From the NCBI GenBank assembly GCA_963703145.1, contig OY969793.1:2480001-2544000 (forward strand): a DNA stretch of 64,000 nt, given 5' to 3'. Position 1 is the first letter of the stretch. Every line of letters starts with the position of its first letter. The notes below the pieces were generated by a model. It saw nothing but the letters and a program-made list of their open reading frames with translations. It did not search any database and was not told the DNA's origin. Both the position numbers and the translations under genes were made by a program. Shown piece by piece: positions 24,844 to 33,126 of the stretch. This stretch comes from Bog-756 sp963703145 (GTDB taxonomy: Bacteria; Actinomycetota; Acidimicrobiia; Acidimicrobiales; RAAP-2).

Positions 24844-25728
24844 TCAGTGCTCGTGGGTGGTGCCGGTGGCGCTCTGCCAGGCCGGCGGTCGTTTCTCGGC
24901 GAAGGCGGCGATGCCCTCGGCCGCTTCGGCGGTCTGGCTGGTGACCGTCAACATGGCGTGCAGGTACGGCAACGCCTCGGTCGCCGCCGAATCGAGGACA
25001 GCGTAGAACGATTCGCGGCCCATCCTCATCACCCCCGGCGGCTTGGATACCAGTACCGAGGTCATGGCGTCCACCGCCGAGTCCAACTGGTCGGGGGGAA
25101 CGATCTGGGTCACGAAGCCGATCCGCTCCGCCTCGGCTGCGCCCACCACCCGGCTGGTCAGCATCAGCTCCAGCGCCTTCTTCGCCGGCATGGACCGCAG
25201 CATGGGGACGGTGACCATGTAGGGCCACAGCCCCACATTGAGCTCGGGCGCCCCGAACCGGGCCGTCTCCGAAGCGATGACCATGTCGCAGGCCAGGGCC
25301 AACCCGAAGCCACCGGCCATGGCCCATCCCTGGATCCGGGCCACCGTCGGCTTGCCCAGGTGCCAGAGCTCCTCGAACAGCTCGGCCAGCCAGCCGCGGG
25401 CCTCATGGTGGCGGGCGTAGTGGTCGGTGTCGCCGCCGGGATCGTGGGGCACCATGCCCGACAGGTCGGCTCCGGCACAGAAGGCCTGGTCGCCGGCACC
25501 GGCCAGGACCACCACCCGCACCTCGTGGTCGTCCTTGGCCCGGGCCACCTGCTCCCGGAGGGCGCCGATGACCTCCCAGGTCATAGCGTTGCGTCGCTCC
25601 GGACGGTTGATGGTGAGGGTGAGGACCGGCCCCATGCGTTGGGCCAGCAGGTCGGGGGTGCCCGTCGCCACGTCGACCGCGGCGACGGCGGGCCGGCTCC
25701 CGGCGGATGGATCGGCGACTTCGGGCAC
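24844..25728 (-). CDS. Enoyl-CoA hydratase/isomerase family protein
   Basis: A 294-residue crotonase-fold protein. Typical elements are LTLTINRPERRNAMTWEVIGAL, the CoA-binding loop AFCAGADLSGM, the oxyanion-hole segment GWAMAGGFGLALACDMVIAS, and ARFGAPELNVGLWP with the usual catalytic Glu position. The C-terminus carries a helical cap (GIAAFAEKRPPAWQ). The likely reaction is hydration or isomerisation of an enoyl-CoA in fatty- or aromatic-acid breakdown. The first ~28 residues are a poorly conserved extension, so the start could lie downstream. It ends 19 bases before gmd starts. Confidence 0.85.
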   Translation of the reverse strand: MPEVADPSAGSRPAVAAVDVATGTPDLLAQRMGPVLTLTINRPERRNAMTWEVIGALREQVARAKDDHEVRVVVLAGAGDQAFCAGADLSGMVPHDPGGDTDHYARHHEARGWLAELFEELWHLGKPTVARIQGWAMAGGFGLALACDMVIASETARFGAPELNVGLWPYMVTVPMLRSMPAKKALELMLTSRVVGAAEAERIGFVTQIVPPDQLDSAVDAMTSVLVSKPPGVMRMGRESFYAVLDSAATEALPYLHAMLTVTSQTAEAAEGIAAFAEKRPPAWQSATGTTHEH

Positions 25729-25817
25729 CGGCCGACGCTAGCCCGGGCGACCGGGCGCTGTCCGGTTGGGCCACCGGATTCAGGGGAGCGGACGTCGGCT
25801 GATCCGGTCCCACTACG

Positions 25818-26879
25818 GTGTCGCCCATTCCCACGGCCACCCTGCTCTCCTTCCGCCTCGGCGGCTCCGACGGGGTGTCCGTGGAGGCGGCCAAGTGGCA
25901 GTGGGCCCTCTCCCAGTTGGGATTCTCGGTGACCACCGTGGCCGGGAGCGGCCCGGTCGACTCGACACTGCCCGGTCTGTCCATCGGGGCCACCGAGCCG
26001 CCGCTGCGGACCGAGATCGTCTCGGCCCTGGACGGGGCTGATGTGGTGGTGGTCGAGAATCTGTGCTCCCTGCCCCTCAACCCGGGTGCCGCCGCACTGG
26101 TGGCCGACGTCCTCACCGGGCGACCGGCACTCCTCCACCACCACGACCTCGCCTGGCAGCGACCCCACCTGAGGGTCCACCCCCCACCCCCGACGGACCG
26201 GCGGTGGAGCCAGGTCACGATCAACGAGCTGAGCCGTCGGGAACTGGCCGACCGCGGGGTCCCCGCCGCCTGTGTCTACAACTCCTTCGTCCTCCCCCGG
26301 CCCCAGGCGGTCGGCGAGTCGCCGGCGACCGGACCCCGGCGACAGGAGGTCCGCCACGGCCTCGGCATCGGACCGGACCAGGTCCTGGTGCTCCAGCCCA
26401 CCCGGGCCATCCCACGCAAGAACGTGGCCGGCGGCATGGCGGTGGCCGCCGAACTGGGTGCCACCTACTGGCTGCTCGGGCCGGCCGAGGACGGCTACGA
26501 CGACGACCTGGCCGCGCTGGTGGCTGGGGCCCCGTGCCCGGTGGTGCTGGGCTCCGCGCCGCAGACGGCGATGACCGTCGAGGACGCCTACCAGGCCTGC
26601 GACGTGGTCACGCTGCCGTCGACCTGGGAGGGATTCGGCAATCCCACCATCGAGTCGGTGGCCCACCGTCGACCGCTGGCGGTCGGCCGGTACCCGGTGG
26701 CGGCTGAACTGGCGGCCTTCGGATTCGAGTGGTTCGGGCTGGACCAGACCGGACGGCTCCGGGCATGGCTGGCCGCTCCCGATCCCGACCTCCTCGACCA
26801 CAACCTGGCGGTGGCCAGGGCCCACTTCAACATCGATGACCTGCCCGAACGCATCGCATCGGTGCTTCCAGCGTGGTGA
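25818..26879 (+). CDS. Glycosyltransferase, GT-B fold
   Basis: A 353-residue protein. The N-terminal half resembles GT4-type acceptor domains (LLSFRLGGSDGVSVEAAKWQ ... DVVVVENLCSLPLNPGAAAL). The C-terminal half has VLVLQPTRAIPRKNVAGG, CDVVTLPSTWEGFGNPTIES and the E..G.P nucleotide-sugar motif (GNPTIESVAHRRPLAV). It would transfer a sugar to an undetermined acceptor in the cytosol. The start is GTG 25818; no good ribosome site is visible. The TetR-type gene begins 56 bases after it and could share its transcript. Confidence 0.78.
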   Translation: MSPIPTATLLSFRLGGSDGVSVEAAKWQWALSQLGFSVTTVAGSGPVDSTLPGLSIGATEPPLRTEIVSALDGADVVVVENLCSLPLNPGAAALVADVLTGRPALLHHHDLAWQRPHLRVHPPPPTDRRWSQVTINELSRRELADRGVPAACVYNSFVLPRPQAVGESPATGPRRQEVRHGLGIGPDQVLVLQPTRAIPRKNVAGGMAVAAELGATYWLLGPAEDGYDDDLAALVAGAPCPVVLGSAPQTAMTVEDAYQACDVVTLPSTWEGFGNPTIESVAHRRPLAVGRYPVAAELAAFGFEWFGLDQTGRLRAWLAAPDPDLLDHNLAVARAHFNIDDLPERIASVLPAW

Positions 26880-26923
26880 CCGGGGGGTCGTGGGACGGCC
26901 CGGTACCCGGTCCGAACCCCGGG

Positions 26924-26929
26924 TACCAT
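26924..26929 (+). promoter_or_regulatory. -10 box for leaderless tetR-type gene
   Basis: TACCAT lies six bases before ATG 26936, the spacing expected when transcription starts at the initiation codon. An ATG at 26928 inside the box is out of frame. Confidence 0.4.
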
Positions 26930-26935
26930 GGGCCC

Positions 26936-27661
26936 ATGGACGGCTCGGTGACCACGGAAGGGGCGGGCCGCCCCGGTGGCCTGTCGGCATCGGGGCCCGG
27001 GGTCTCGACCGGTTCGGGCGGACGGCGGCTGACCGCGGATGCCCGCCGGCGCCAGCTCTTCGAGGTGGCCCTCACCCTCTTCGCCGAGCACGGCTACCCG
27101 TCCACCACCATGGACGACATCGCCGAGGCGGCCGGGGTGACCAAGCCGCTCGTCTACCAGCATTTCGAATCCAAGCGGGCGCTGTATCTCGAGTTGATGG
27201 ACGTGTTCTCAGCCGAGTTGGTCACCCGCATCGTGAAGGCCACCGCCACCGCCCAGGGGCCACGCCAACAAGTCGAGCTGGGCTTCGCCGCCTACTTCGA
27301 GCTCATGGTGGACAACGAGCAGGCCTTCCGCCTCCTCTACGGGCGGGACGCTCCCGACGACCACGAACTCGGGGCGGCCCTCCGGCGGGTCGAAGAGACC
27401 ATCGCCGAGGCCATCGACCCGCTCATCGACGCCGGACTCGACCCCGAGCACCGGCTGCTCCTGGCCCACGCCGTGGTGGGCATGGCCGAGGGGGCCAGTC
27501 GCCACTGGCTGAGCGTGCAGCGTCAGACGTCCCACACCACCGGCGACACCCTGGGCGCATCCGAACGTTCCGGCGGGGACGGACGGGACGAGGCGGCCGC
27601 ACTGGCCGCACAGCTCGCCGACCTGGCCTGGGCCGGCCTGCGCCACGTGCACCGCCTCTAG
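26936..27661 (+). CDS. TetR-family transcriptional regulator
   Basis: A 241-residue regulator. After a ~35-residue disordered Gly-rich leader comes the TetR DNA-binding domain: RRRQLFEVALTLFAEHGYPS, TTMDDIAEAAGVTKPLVYQHFESKRALYLEL. The C-terminal ligand domain includes NEQAFRLLYGRDAPDDHELG, a form common in actinobacterial regulators of lipid metabolism. ATG 26936 is chosen for the TACCAT box just upstream; a GTG at 26873 would overlap the glycosyltransferase. Its targets are not evident; no palindrome was seen next to it. Confidence 0.87.
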   Translation: MDGSVTTEGAGRPGGLSASGPGVSTGSGGRRLTADARRRQLFEVALTLFAEHGYPSTTMDDIAEAAGVTKPLVYQHFESKRALYLELMDVFSAELVTRIVKATATAQGPRQQVELGFAAYFELMVDNEQAFRLLYGRDAPDDHELGAALRRVEETIAEAIDPLIDAGLDPEHRLLLAHAVVGMAEGASRHWLSVQRQTSHTTGDTLGASERSGGDGRDEAAALAAQLADLAWAGLRHVHRL

Positions 27662-27666
27662 ACAGG

Positions 27667-27700
27667 CTGACGGGACCGGCCTGCGGTGTGATCCCGTCAG
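27667..27700. terminator. Hairpin between convergent tetR-type and anti-sigma genes
   Basis: CTGACGGGA and TCCCGTCAG form a perfect 9-bp stem around a 16-base loop, filling the 40-base gap between the two convergent stops. No T-run follows on either strand, so termination is likely but intrinsic strength is uncertain. Confidence 0.5.
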
Positions 27701-27701
27701 G

Positions 27702-28565
27702 TCAGACGTTGACCTCGCCGGCGACCACTGGTTGGTTCGTGCTGTGGACCACTCCCCCGGCATGCTCCGCGGTGATGGCGAAGGCGTTCACGTTGGTACT
27801 GCCGGCCACACTGAAGGGAACCACCCTCGGCTGTGACCCGAGCAGGCCGAGCGAGATGGTCTGATTCCCGATGACCGCCCAGAGTTGGTAGGTCCGGTCG
27901 TCGGGGAGCGTGGACAGACCACCGGCCTCGACGAACCCGGTCCCCGACTTCGTCAGCACCACGACCACTTTGCCCGTCACCCCCGTCGTCGAGGTGGCGG
28001 CGGTCAGATCGACCGTCCGGGTCGACGGGTCCCGTAGGGCCGCCTGCTCCACCGCCGACAGCTGTGAATGGGACTGGAGCGCGCTGACCTGCTGGTGCAG
28101 ATGCCGGACCTGGACGCCCAGCACGACCGCCACCACGGCGGCGGCGGCGGCCACCACGGTGCCGAGCCGGACCAGCATGCGATTCCGGCTGCCGGCACGG
28201 GTGATGGGCACCATCGTGGCCGGAGGGGTGGAGTCGGGCGCGTCGGCCACCGACGGGACCGGACCGACCTCCCCGGCCGTCTCTCCCGGCTGCAGCCGCG
28301 AGGCCAGGCGCTCCCAGGCCGGCGGGGATGCACCGTCGAGTCGGGCGGCAATGCCCTCCCACAGCCCGACGGGCGACGGACCCCCGGAGTTGGCCAGCAG
28401 CGCGGCCACCTCGTGGTGCTGGTCCACCTCGCTGGAGCACTTCACGCACTCGTCGAGATGGGCCTCGACCAGTGCCGCGGTCTCCTTGTCGACGGCGTCG
28501 AGGGCGTAGGCACCCAGGAGCTCTTGGATCTCTTGATGCTCGGCCGAGGACAGTGGGGTCGTCAC
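27702..28565 (-). CDS. RskA-type anti-sigma factor with zinc-binding domain
   Basis: A 287-residue single-pass membrane protein. The cytosolic N-terminus (ELLGAYALDAVDKETAALVEAHLDECVKC) carries the H-X3-C-X2-C anti-sigma zinc motif. A membrane helix lies at ~127–148 (VVAAAAAVVAVVLGV), and the outer C-terminal RskA domain contains VVVLTKSGTGFVEAGGLSTL and YQLWAVIGNQTISLG. It would hold its partner ECF sigma inactive until regulated proteolysis releases it. The GTG start overlaps the sigma gene stop (GTGA), so the pair is coupled. Confidence 0.88.
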   Translation of the reverse strand: MTTPLSSAEHQEIQELLGAYALDAVDKETAALVEAHLDECVKCSSEVDQHHEVAALLANSGGPSPVGLWEGIAARLDGASPPAWERLASRLQPGETAGEVGPVPSVADAPDSTPPATMVPITRAGSRNRMLVRLGTVVAAAAAVVAVVLGVQVRHLHQQVSALQSHSQLSAVEQAALRDPSTRTVDLTAATSTTGVTGKVVVVLTKSGTGFVEAGGLSTLPDDRTYQLWAVIGNQTISLGLLGSQPRVVPFSVAGSTNVNAFAITAEHAGGVVHSTNQPVVAGEVNV

Positions 28566-29141
28566 AGGTCCGCCCCCGCCGGCTCGACGCCCCGTTCGGC
28601 CAGATTGATGCGCAGTCGGCTGAGACCCGACCGGATGCGGCTCTTCACGGTTCCTTCGGGCTCCTCCAACATCACCGCCACCTCTTTGTACGTATGGCCG
28701 CCGAAATAGGCCAACTCGATCGGCCGACGCAACTCGATGGGCAACGCGCCGAGCGCCTCTTGGACCTGATCGGCCACGGCCATGTCCCACACCTCGCGGT
28801 CGATGTCGTAGCCGGCGATGGCCGTCTCCACGCGACGTCCGCTCCTCGCGCCGGCGCCGAGCCATTTCGGATCGGACGTAGTCCACCGACTTGCCGTGGG
28901 TGCGGGCCAGGAGGAAGGAGCGGAGGGTGCCGCGCTGGGGGTCGAACTTCTCGGGGTGGTTCCACAGGTCGAGAAAGACCTCCTGGGTGATCTCCTCGGC
29001 GGGAGGGTCGCTCCGGAGGATCCGCCGGGCCAGGGAGTGGACCGCGCCGCCGTGGCGCCGATAGACCTCGGCCAGCGCCAGCTCGTGCCAGCGCCCGACC
29101 GCCACCACCAGATTGGCGTCACTGGCTTTTTCCACTTCCAT
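28562..29141 (-). pseudogene. ECF RNA polymerase sigma factor, frameshifted between regions 2 and 4
   Basis: Region 2 is encoded in one frame from ATG 29141 (LALAEVYRRHGGAVHSLARR ... ITQEVFLDLWNHPEKFDPQR ... SVDYVRSEMARRRREER). Region 4 is in another frame (REVWDMAVADQVQEALGALP, ELAYFGGHTYKEVAVMLEEP, GTVKSRIRSGLSRLR) and ends at 28562. The switch must lie at about 28826–28850; skipping one base gives a continuous SigK/SigL-like protein (RRREERTS|VETAIAGYDIDREV). Region 4 and coupling to the intact anti-sigma are well preserved, so this is either a very recent mutation or a sequence error. A TACAGT box (29150–29155, minus strand) sits 8 bases before the ATG. Confidence 0.8.
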
Positions 29142-29149
29142 CTGCACGC

Positions 29150-29155
29150 ACTGTA
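29150..29155 (-). promoter_or_regulatory. -10 box upstream of the ECF sigma gene
   Basis: TACAGT on the minus strand, 8 bases before ATG 29141, would give a very short or leaderless mRNA for the sigma/anti-sigma operon. No clear ECF-type -35 motif was identified. Confidence 0.35.
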
Positions 29156-29280
29156 TTCGGTACCGAGCGCGGATCCGGATGACCACGACTGGCCACGGCC
29201 ATTCCCAGTGACGGGGGACGCACCAGGCGTCACACCAAGCCGGTGTCATCCGGAACGTCGACGGCTCCGAAGAGTCGGCG

Positions 29281-29769
29281 ATGAGCACCCCCACTCCGCC
29301 CCAGACGACCCATACCCGGCTGCGATTCCGCTCGACGCCCGGGGTGGCACTGCGCCTGCTGGCCGGATCCGCACTCGTCGTCGTGGCCGTGACGCTGGCA
29401 GCCTGCTCGTCGAGTGGCAGCAGCGCCAGCTCCACGACCAAGACCACTGCCGCATCCGCTCCGACCACCGCGGCATCCGCACCGACCACCACCACGGCTG
29501 GCTCGAGTGGCAGCACGACGGGGGCCACCATCGTCATCAAGAACTTCGCCTTCTCCCCCAGTGCTGTCACCGTGGCGCCCGGGGCGACGGTCACCGTGAC
29601 CAACGACGACCAGGTGGCCCACACCATCACGGCGTCGGACGGCAAGTTCAACACCGGTGACATCGCATCCGGGCAGTCCAAGACCTTCACCGCGCCGAAC
29701 GCCGCCGGTAAGTACACCTACATCTGCTCGATCCACCAGTACATGAGCGGAACCCTCACCGTCTCCTAG
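29281..29769 (+). CDS. Cupredoxin (plastocyanin-like) lipoprotein
   Basis: A 162-residue exported protein. The signal peptide ends in a lipobox (VVVAVTLAAC, Cys ~41), followed by a ~40-residue Ser/Thr/Ala linker. Residues ~82–162 are a type-1 copper domain: IVIKNFAFSPSAVTVAPGAT, DQVAHTITASDG (first His ligand) and GKYTYICSIHQYMSGTLTV (Cys, His and Met ligands). It is likely an electron carrier tethered to the outer face of the membrane. It is divergent from the sigma/anti-sigma operon and 90 bases upstream of two ferritin-like genes. Confidence 0.88.
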   Translation: MSTPTPPQTTHTRLRFRSTPGVALRLLAGSALVVVAVTLAACSSSGSSASSTTKTTAASAPTTAASAPTTTTAGSSGSTTGATIVIKNFAFSPSAVTVAPGATVTVTNDDQVAHTITASDGKFNTGDIASGQSKTFTAPNAAGKYTYICSIHQYMSGTLTVS

Positions 29770-29790
29770 CGAGGCCACCCCCCGGTGCCA

Positions 29791-29812
29791 GGCCCCGACC
29801 CACACAGGGGCC
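29791..29812 (+). other. GC hairpin between the cupredoxin and ferritin-like genes
   Basis: GGCCCC and GGGGCC pair around a 10-base loop, 22 bases after the cupredoxin stop and ~48 bases before the next ATG. There is no T-run. It may attenuate read-through or protect mRNA ends between the two cistrons. Confidence 0.3.
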
Positions 29813-29859
29813 GGACCAACTGGCCGACCCCGTAACCACAACCACACAGGAGGAAGAAA

Positions 29860-30762
29860 ATGAGAGGCATCCTGAAGAAGGGCCGATCGACCAACGACGA
29901 GGCTGTCGTCGACGTCGACCCTCGGGCCATGGGAGACCTGATTGAGGAGTCCCAGGACCTTCACCATGACGCCATGGGCACCACGGCCACCGCCCTCGAC
30001 GAACTGGTCGAGACCGGGACCGATGCCCGGGCCCACGGCGAGGTGGATCCCGACGAGTCCGCAGAGGTGGCCGCCCGTCGGTCTCGCCTCTTGACCGGTG
30101 CCGCGTTCGGTGGCGGGATCCTCGCTGCTGCCGGCATCGCCAGTGCACTGGAGAGCGTGTTCGCCTCACCGGCGTTCGCCGCTTCGGCTACCGACGTGCA
30201 GATCCTCCAGACCGCGGCATCCATCGAGGTACTGGCCGTCGCAACCTACAAGACGGCGCTGACCCTGCCGTTCATCGGCGGTGCGTCGGCCAATGCCGTG
30301 GTGAAGGCCTTCGCCACCATGACCATGCAACAGCATCAGCAACACCTCCAGGCCTTCAACGCGGCGATCACCGGGCTAGGCGGCAAGACCCAGACCAACC
30401 CGGATCCCGCACTGCAGAAGGTGGTCACCGCCGCCGTCCCCGGCCTGACCGGCCCCGGACCCGTCGTGGCACTGGCCCTCGAACTGGAACAGGGAGCGGC
30501 CGAGACCTACGTGGCCGACGTTGCCGCTCTGGGCGACGCCAACGCCAAGAAACTGACGGCGTCGATCATGGGCGTCGAGGCTCAGCATGCGTCGGTGCTG
30601 CTGGCAGTCCAGGCCCTCTTGAACGCCAATGCCCCGCAACTCATCACCCTGACACCGGGGAACGTCGCCAACCTGCCGGCCGCAGCCGGCTCCGTCGGAT
30701 TCCCCAACGCATTCTTTCCCACCGATCAGGCTCGCCCAGCCACTGAAGGAGCACTCTCATGA
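29860..30762 (+). CDS. Exported ferritin-like (four-helix diiron) protein 1
   Basis: A 300-residue protein. A ~70-residue acidic N-terminus precedes a basic-hydrophobic segment (ARRSRLLTGAAFGGGILAAA ... SPAFAASA), which looks like an internal or delayed Tat-style signal. The ferritin-like bundle follows: QTAASIEVLAVATYKTALTL, MQQHQQHLQAFNAAI, LELEQGAAETYVADVAAL and MGVEAQHASVLLAVQAL, supplying Glu and His ligands from four helices. It belongs with ferritin-like domain proteins of unknown substrate. A strong AGGAGG site lies 9 bases before ATG 29860. Its stop overlaps the next gene's ATG (ATGA). Confidence 0.82.
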   Translation: MRGILKKGRSTNDEAVVDVDPRAMGDLIEESQDLHHDAMGTTATALDELVETGTDARAHGEVDPDESAEVAARRSRLLTGAAFGGGILAAAGIASALESVFASPAFAASATDVQILQTAASIEVLAVATYKTALTLPFIGGASANAVVKAFATMTMQQHQQHLQAFNAAITGLGGKTQTNPDPALQKVVTAAVPGLTGPGPVVALALELEQGAAETYVADVAALGDANAKKLTASIMGVEAQHASVLLAVQALLNANAPQLITLTPGNVANLPAAAGSVGFPNAFFPTDQARPATEGALS

Positions 30763-31544
30763 GGCGTCGCAACCGCACCCCTGATGTCATGGCCATCTCC
30801 GAGCACGAGCTCACCGTGATGACACGGGACCTCGATCAGATCCACAACGACGTCGGCATGCCGGCGATGAATGCCGCCATCACCGAGTGGACCGAGCGGT
30901 CCCGCACCAGCCGCCGTGGCTTCCTGATCGGGGCCGGTGCGGTGGCCGGCGGTGCCTTGCTGGCCGCCTGTTCCTCGGGTTCGTCCAGTTCGACGACCAC
31001 GACGTCGGGCGCCAGCGGGTCCGGGTCGACCGCCGGCAAGCTGACCGGGGACCTGGCGGTGGCAGCTCTGGCCGCCAGCCTCGAGAACCTGGCCGTAGCG
31101 GCCTACGGGGACGTGCTTACGGCAGCCACCGCCGGCAAGCTGGGTACCGTTCCACCGGCCGTGGCGAACTTCGTCACTACCGTGAAGGCACAGCACACCC
31201 AGCATGCCGCGGCGTGGAACGGGGCGATCACCGCCGCCGGTCACCAGGCCATCACCGCCACCGACCCGGTGCTCACGCCGGTCGTCACCAAGGACTTTGC
31301 CAAGGTGACCGACGTGACGGGTGCGGCCAAGCTCGCCCTCACCCTGGAGGACGCCGCCGCCGCCACCTACCAGTCGGCCATCGGCGCGGTGAAGGCGACG
31401 TCGTCGGTGAAGGTGGCTGCCAGCATCCAGCCCGTCGAGATGCAGCACGCCGCCATCCTCAACTTCGTGTTGGGCCAGTATCCCGTCCCGCTTGCCTTCA
31501 GCACGACCAGTGCCGCCCGGCCCCTCACCGACTACACCGGCTGA
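30759..31544 (+). CDS. Tat-exported ferritin-like lipoprotein 2
   Basis: A 261-residue paralogue of the preceding protein. Residues ~47–70 are a twin-arginine signal (TSRRGFLIGAGAVAGGALLAAC) that ends in a lipobox, then a Ser/Thr linker. The ferritin-like helices are ASLENLAVAAYGDVLTAA, TVKAQHTQHAAAWNGAI, LTLEDAAAATYQSAI and IQPVEMQHAAILNFVLG, preserving Glu and His metal ligands. Tat export suggests the metal is loaded before transport. A paired function with protein 1 is likely from the ATGA overlap; iron storage, peroxide reduction or another oxidase role cannot be separated from sequence. Confidence 0.85.
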   Translation: MRRRNRTPDVMAISEHELTVMTRDLDQIHNDVGMPAMNAAITEWTERSRTSRRGFLIGAGAVAGGALLAACSSGSSSSTTTTSGASGSGSTAGKLTGDLAVAALAASLENLAVAAYGDVLTAATAGKLGTVPPAVANFVTTVKAQHTQHAAAWNGAITAAGHQAITATDPVLTPVVTKDFAKVTDVTGAAKLALTLEDAAAATYQSAIGAVKATSSVKVAASIQPVEMQHAAILNFVLGQYPVPLAFSTTSAARPLTDYTG

Positions 31545-31590
31545 GGACACCACACCCCCCACGGGCACTTCTGTCTCGCAGCAGAAGTGG

Positions 31591-31622
31591 ACAACGGCCG
31601 GCTCCCACGAGCCGGCCGTTGT
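31591..31622 (+). terminator. Strong hairpin after the cupredoxin/ferritin-like operon
   Basis: ACAACGGCCGGCTC and GAGCCGGCCGTTGT form a perfect 14-bp stem with a CCAC loop, ~47 bases after the second ferritin-like stop. A smaller 8-bp hairpin (CACTTCTG/CAGAAGTG, 31566–31589) precedes it directly. There is no T-tract, which is common for GC-rich actinobacterial terminators. Confidence 0.7.
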
Positions 31623-31715
31623 CGCGCCCGGACGCCGACGAACCCCATCGGCCGATCATCGCGTCGAACCGAGTGAACACGTCATCCCGAGTGAGCCTCG
31701 CGACGAATACCTGAC

Positions 31716-32498
31716 ATGAGTTTCGACATGGACACTTACCAGCGGCTCTCGGAGAAGCTCGAGATCGAGGACCTCGACTTCGACACGTTCCGGGCCCAGC
31801 CTCTGTCCCCTGAGGCCCTGCGGTGCCTGCGCTACATGCACGACGTCGAGAACCACACCGTCTGCTACCTGCGCGACGTCCTGGTCACCCGGGCGCACCG
31901 CGACCCCGAGGTGACATCGTTCCTCACGCTGTGGAACTACGAGGAGTTCTGGCACGGCGAGGCCATTGCCGCCATCCTGGCCGCGCACGACGAGCCCTCG
32001 GGCAAAGGGCGGATCGCCGCTCTCCGCCAACGCCTTCCGAAGGGTGACGCATGGAAGCCGATCAGCTTCCAGTTGGCGTCGAGGATCACGCCCCACCTGA
32101 CTGCGGTGCACATGACCTGGGGGGCCGTGAACGAGTGGACCACCCAGGCCGCCTACGCCCGGCTGGCCAAGCTGGCCGGCCATCCGACGCTCAGCGAGCT
32201 GCTCAAGCGCATCATGCGCCAGGAGGGAAGACACATCGACTTCTACGCTGCCCAGGCCAAGTCCCGGCTGACCGACAGTCGGGCGGCCCAGCGCCTCACC
32301 CGATGGGCCCTCCGCCACTATTGGGCGCCGGTCGGCAGCGGCGTGGTCCCGAGTGAGGAAGTCGACTTCCTCAGCACCTATCTGTTCGGGGACCCCGACG
32401 GCAAGGCCATGGCCGACCGGATCGACCGCCGCGTGGACCGGCTTCCTGGGCTCGAAGGACTCAACCTGCTGCGGGGGGCGGTCTCGGCCGCCGCATGA
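31716..32498 (+). CDS. Cytosolic ferritin-like diiron protein, acyl-ACP-desaturase-like
   Basis: A 260-residue soluble protein without signal peptide. Two diiron half-sites are visible: HDVENHTVCYLRD plus NYEEFWHGEAIAA, and MTWGAVNEWTTQAAYARL plus MRQEGRHIDFYAAQAK. The EEFWHGE and EGRHIDFY pair is typical of desaturase- and AurF-like oxygenases in the ferritin superfamily. The substrate is unknown. It lies beyond the terminator of the exported ferritin-like genes, so it is probably a separate unit despite the shared theme. Confidence 0.75.
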   Translation: MSFDMDTYQRLSEKLEIEDLDFDTFRAQPLSPEALRCLRYMHDVENHTVCYLRDVLVTRAHRDPEVTSFLTLWNYEEFWHGEAIAAILAAHDEPSGKGRIAALRQRLPKGDAWKPISFQLASRITPHLTAVHMTWGAVNEWTTQAAYARLAKLAGHPTLSELLKRIMRQEGRHIDFYAAQAKSRLTDSRAAQRLTRWALRHYWAPVGSGVVPSEEVDFLSTYLFGDPDGKAMADRIDRRVDRLPGLEGLNLLRGAVSAAA

Positions 32499-32592
32499 GC
32501 CCCAGCCAGCCCTTCCGATCGGCGGCCCTCTCCCAGCCCACGGCACCGCGTCATCAAGCTCCGCGTCATAAAGCCGATGGAACAGGTAAACT

Positions 32593-33099
32593 ATGTTGGT
32601 GTTCACGTTCCCCAACCCGGTCAATGAGTACGCGGCGAGGACGGTGGCGGCGGGCGTCTTGATCATGGCCATCGCGGCCATCGTCTTCCAACAGCCGTGG
32701 ATCCTGGTGCCCCTGGCCTACGGCTTCTGGGCCCGGGCCCTTACCGGTCCGACCCTGAGCCCCCTCGGCCAGTTGGCCACCCGAGTCATCGCTCCCCGGC
32801 TGCCGTGGGGTCCCAAGCTGGTGGCCGGTCCACCGAAGCGCTTCGCCCAGGCCATGGGCGTGGCCTTCACCACGACGGCACTCATCTTGTGGTTCGGCTT
32901 CCACCTGGCGGCCGCCACCTGGGCGGTGGTGGCACTGCTGATCATCGCCGCCGGGCTCGAGTCGATCTTCGCCATCTGCCTGGGCTGCATCGTGTTCGGC
33001 TACCTGATGAAAGCCGGTGTGATCCCCGAAGAGGTGTGCACCTCCTGTGCGGACATCTCCCTCCGGCATCCCGACCTGTCCACGACCCCGGCTGCCTGA
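32593..33099 (+). CDS. DUF4395 membrane protein
   Basis: A 168-residue protein, four membrane helices, opening FTFPNPVNEYAARTVAAGV, which is the DUF4395 hallmark. A central PPKRFAQAMGVAFTTTA and a C-terminal helix FAICLGCIVFGYLMKAG follow, with a Cys pair ICLGC and a later CTSC that could be redox active. Members often sit beside thioredoxin or rhodanese genes, but none is adjacent here. A TAAACT box at 32587–32592 directly precedes the ATG; it is 6 bases before GTG 32599, so the real start may be that GTG with a leaderless mRNA. Confidence 0.82.
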   Translation: MLVFTFPNPVNEYAARTVAAGVLIMAIAAIVFQQPWILVPLAYGFWARALTGPTLSPLGQLATRVIAPRLPWGPKLVAGPPKRFAQAMGVAFTTTALILWFGFHLAAATWAVVALLIIAAGLESIFAICLGCIVFGYLMKAGVIPEEVCTSCADISLRHPDLSTTPAA

Positions 33100-33126
33100 C
33101 GGGCCGGGCACCGAACCGCGGGCCGT

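Noticed and set aside
27702..29717. A single 671-residue protein joining the anti-sigma factor to upstream sequence
   Set aside because: It chains sigma region 2, an out-of-frame stretch and the anti-sigma only because the sigma gene is frameshifted; the GTGA junction marks two genes.
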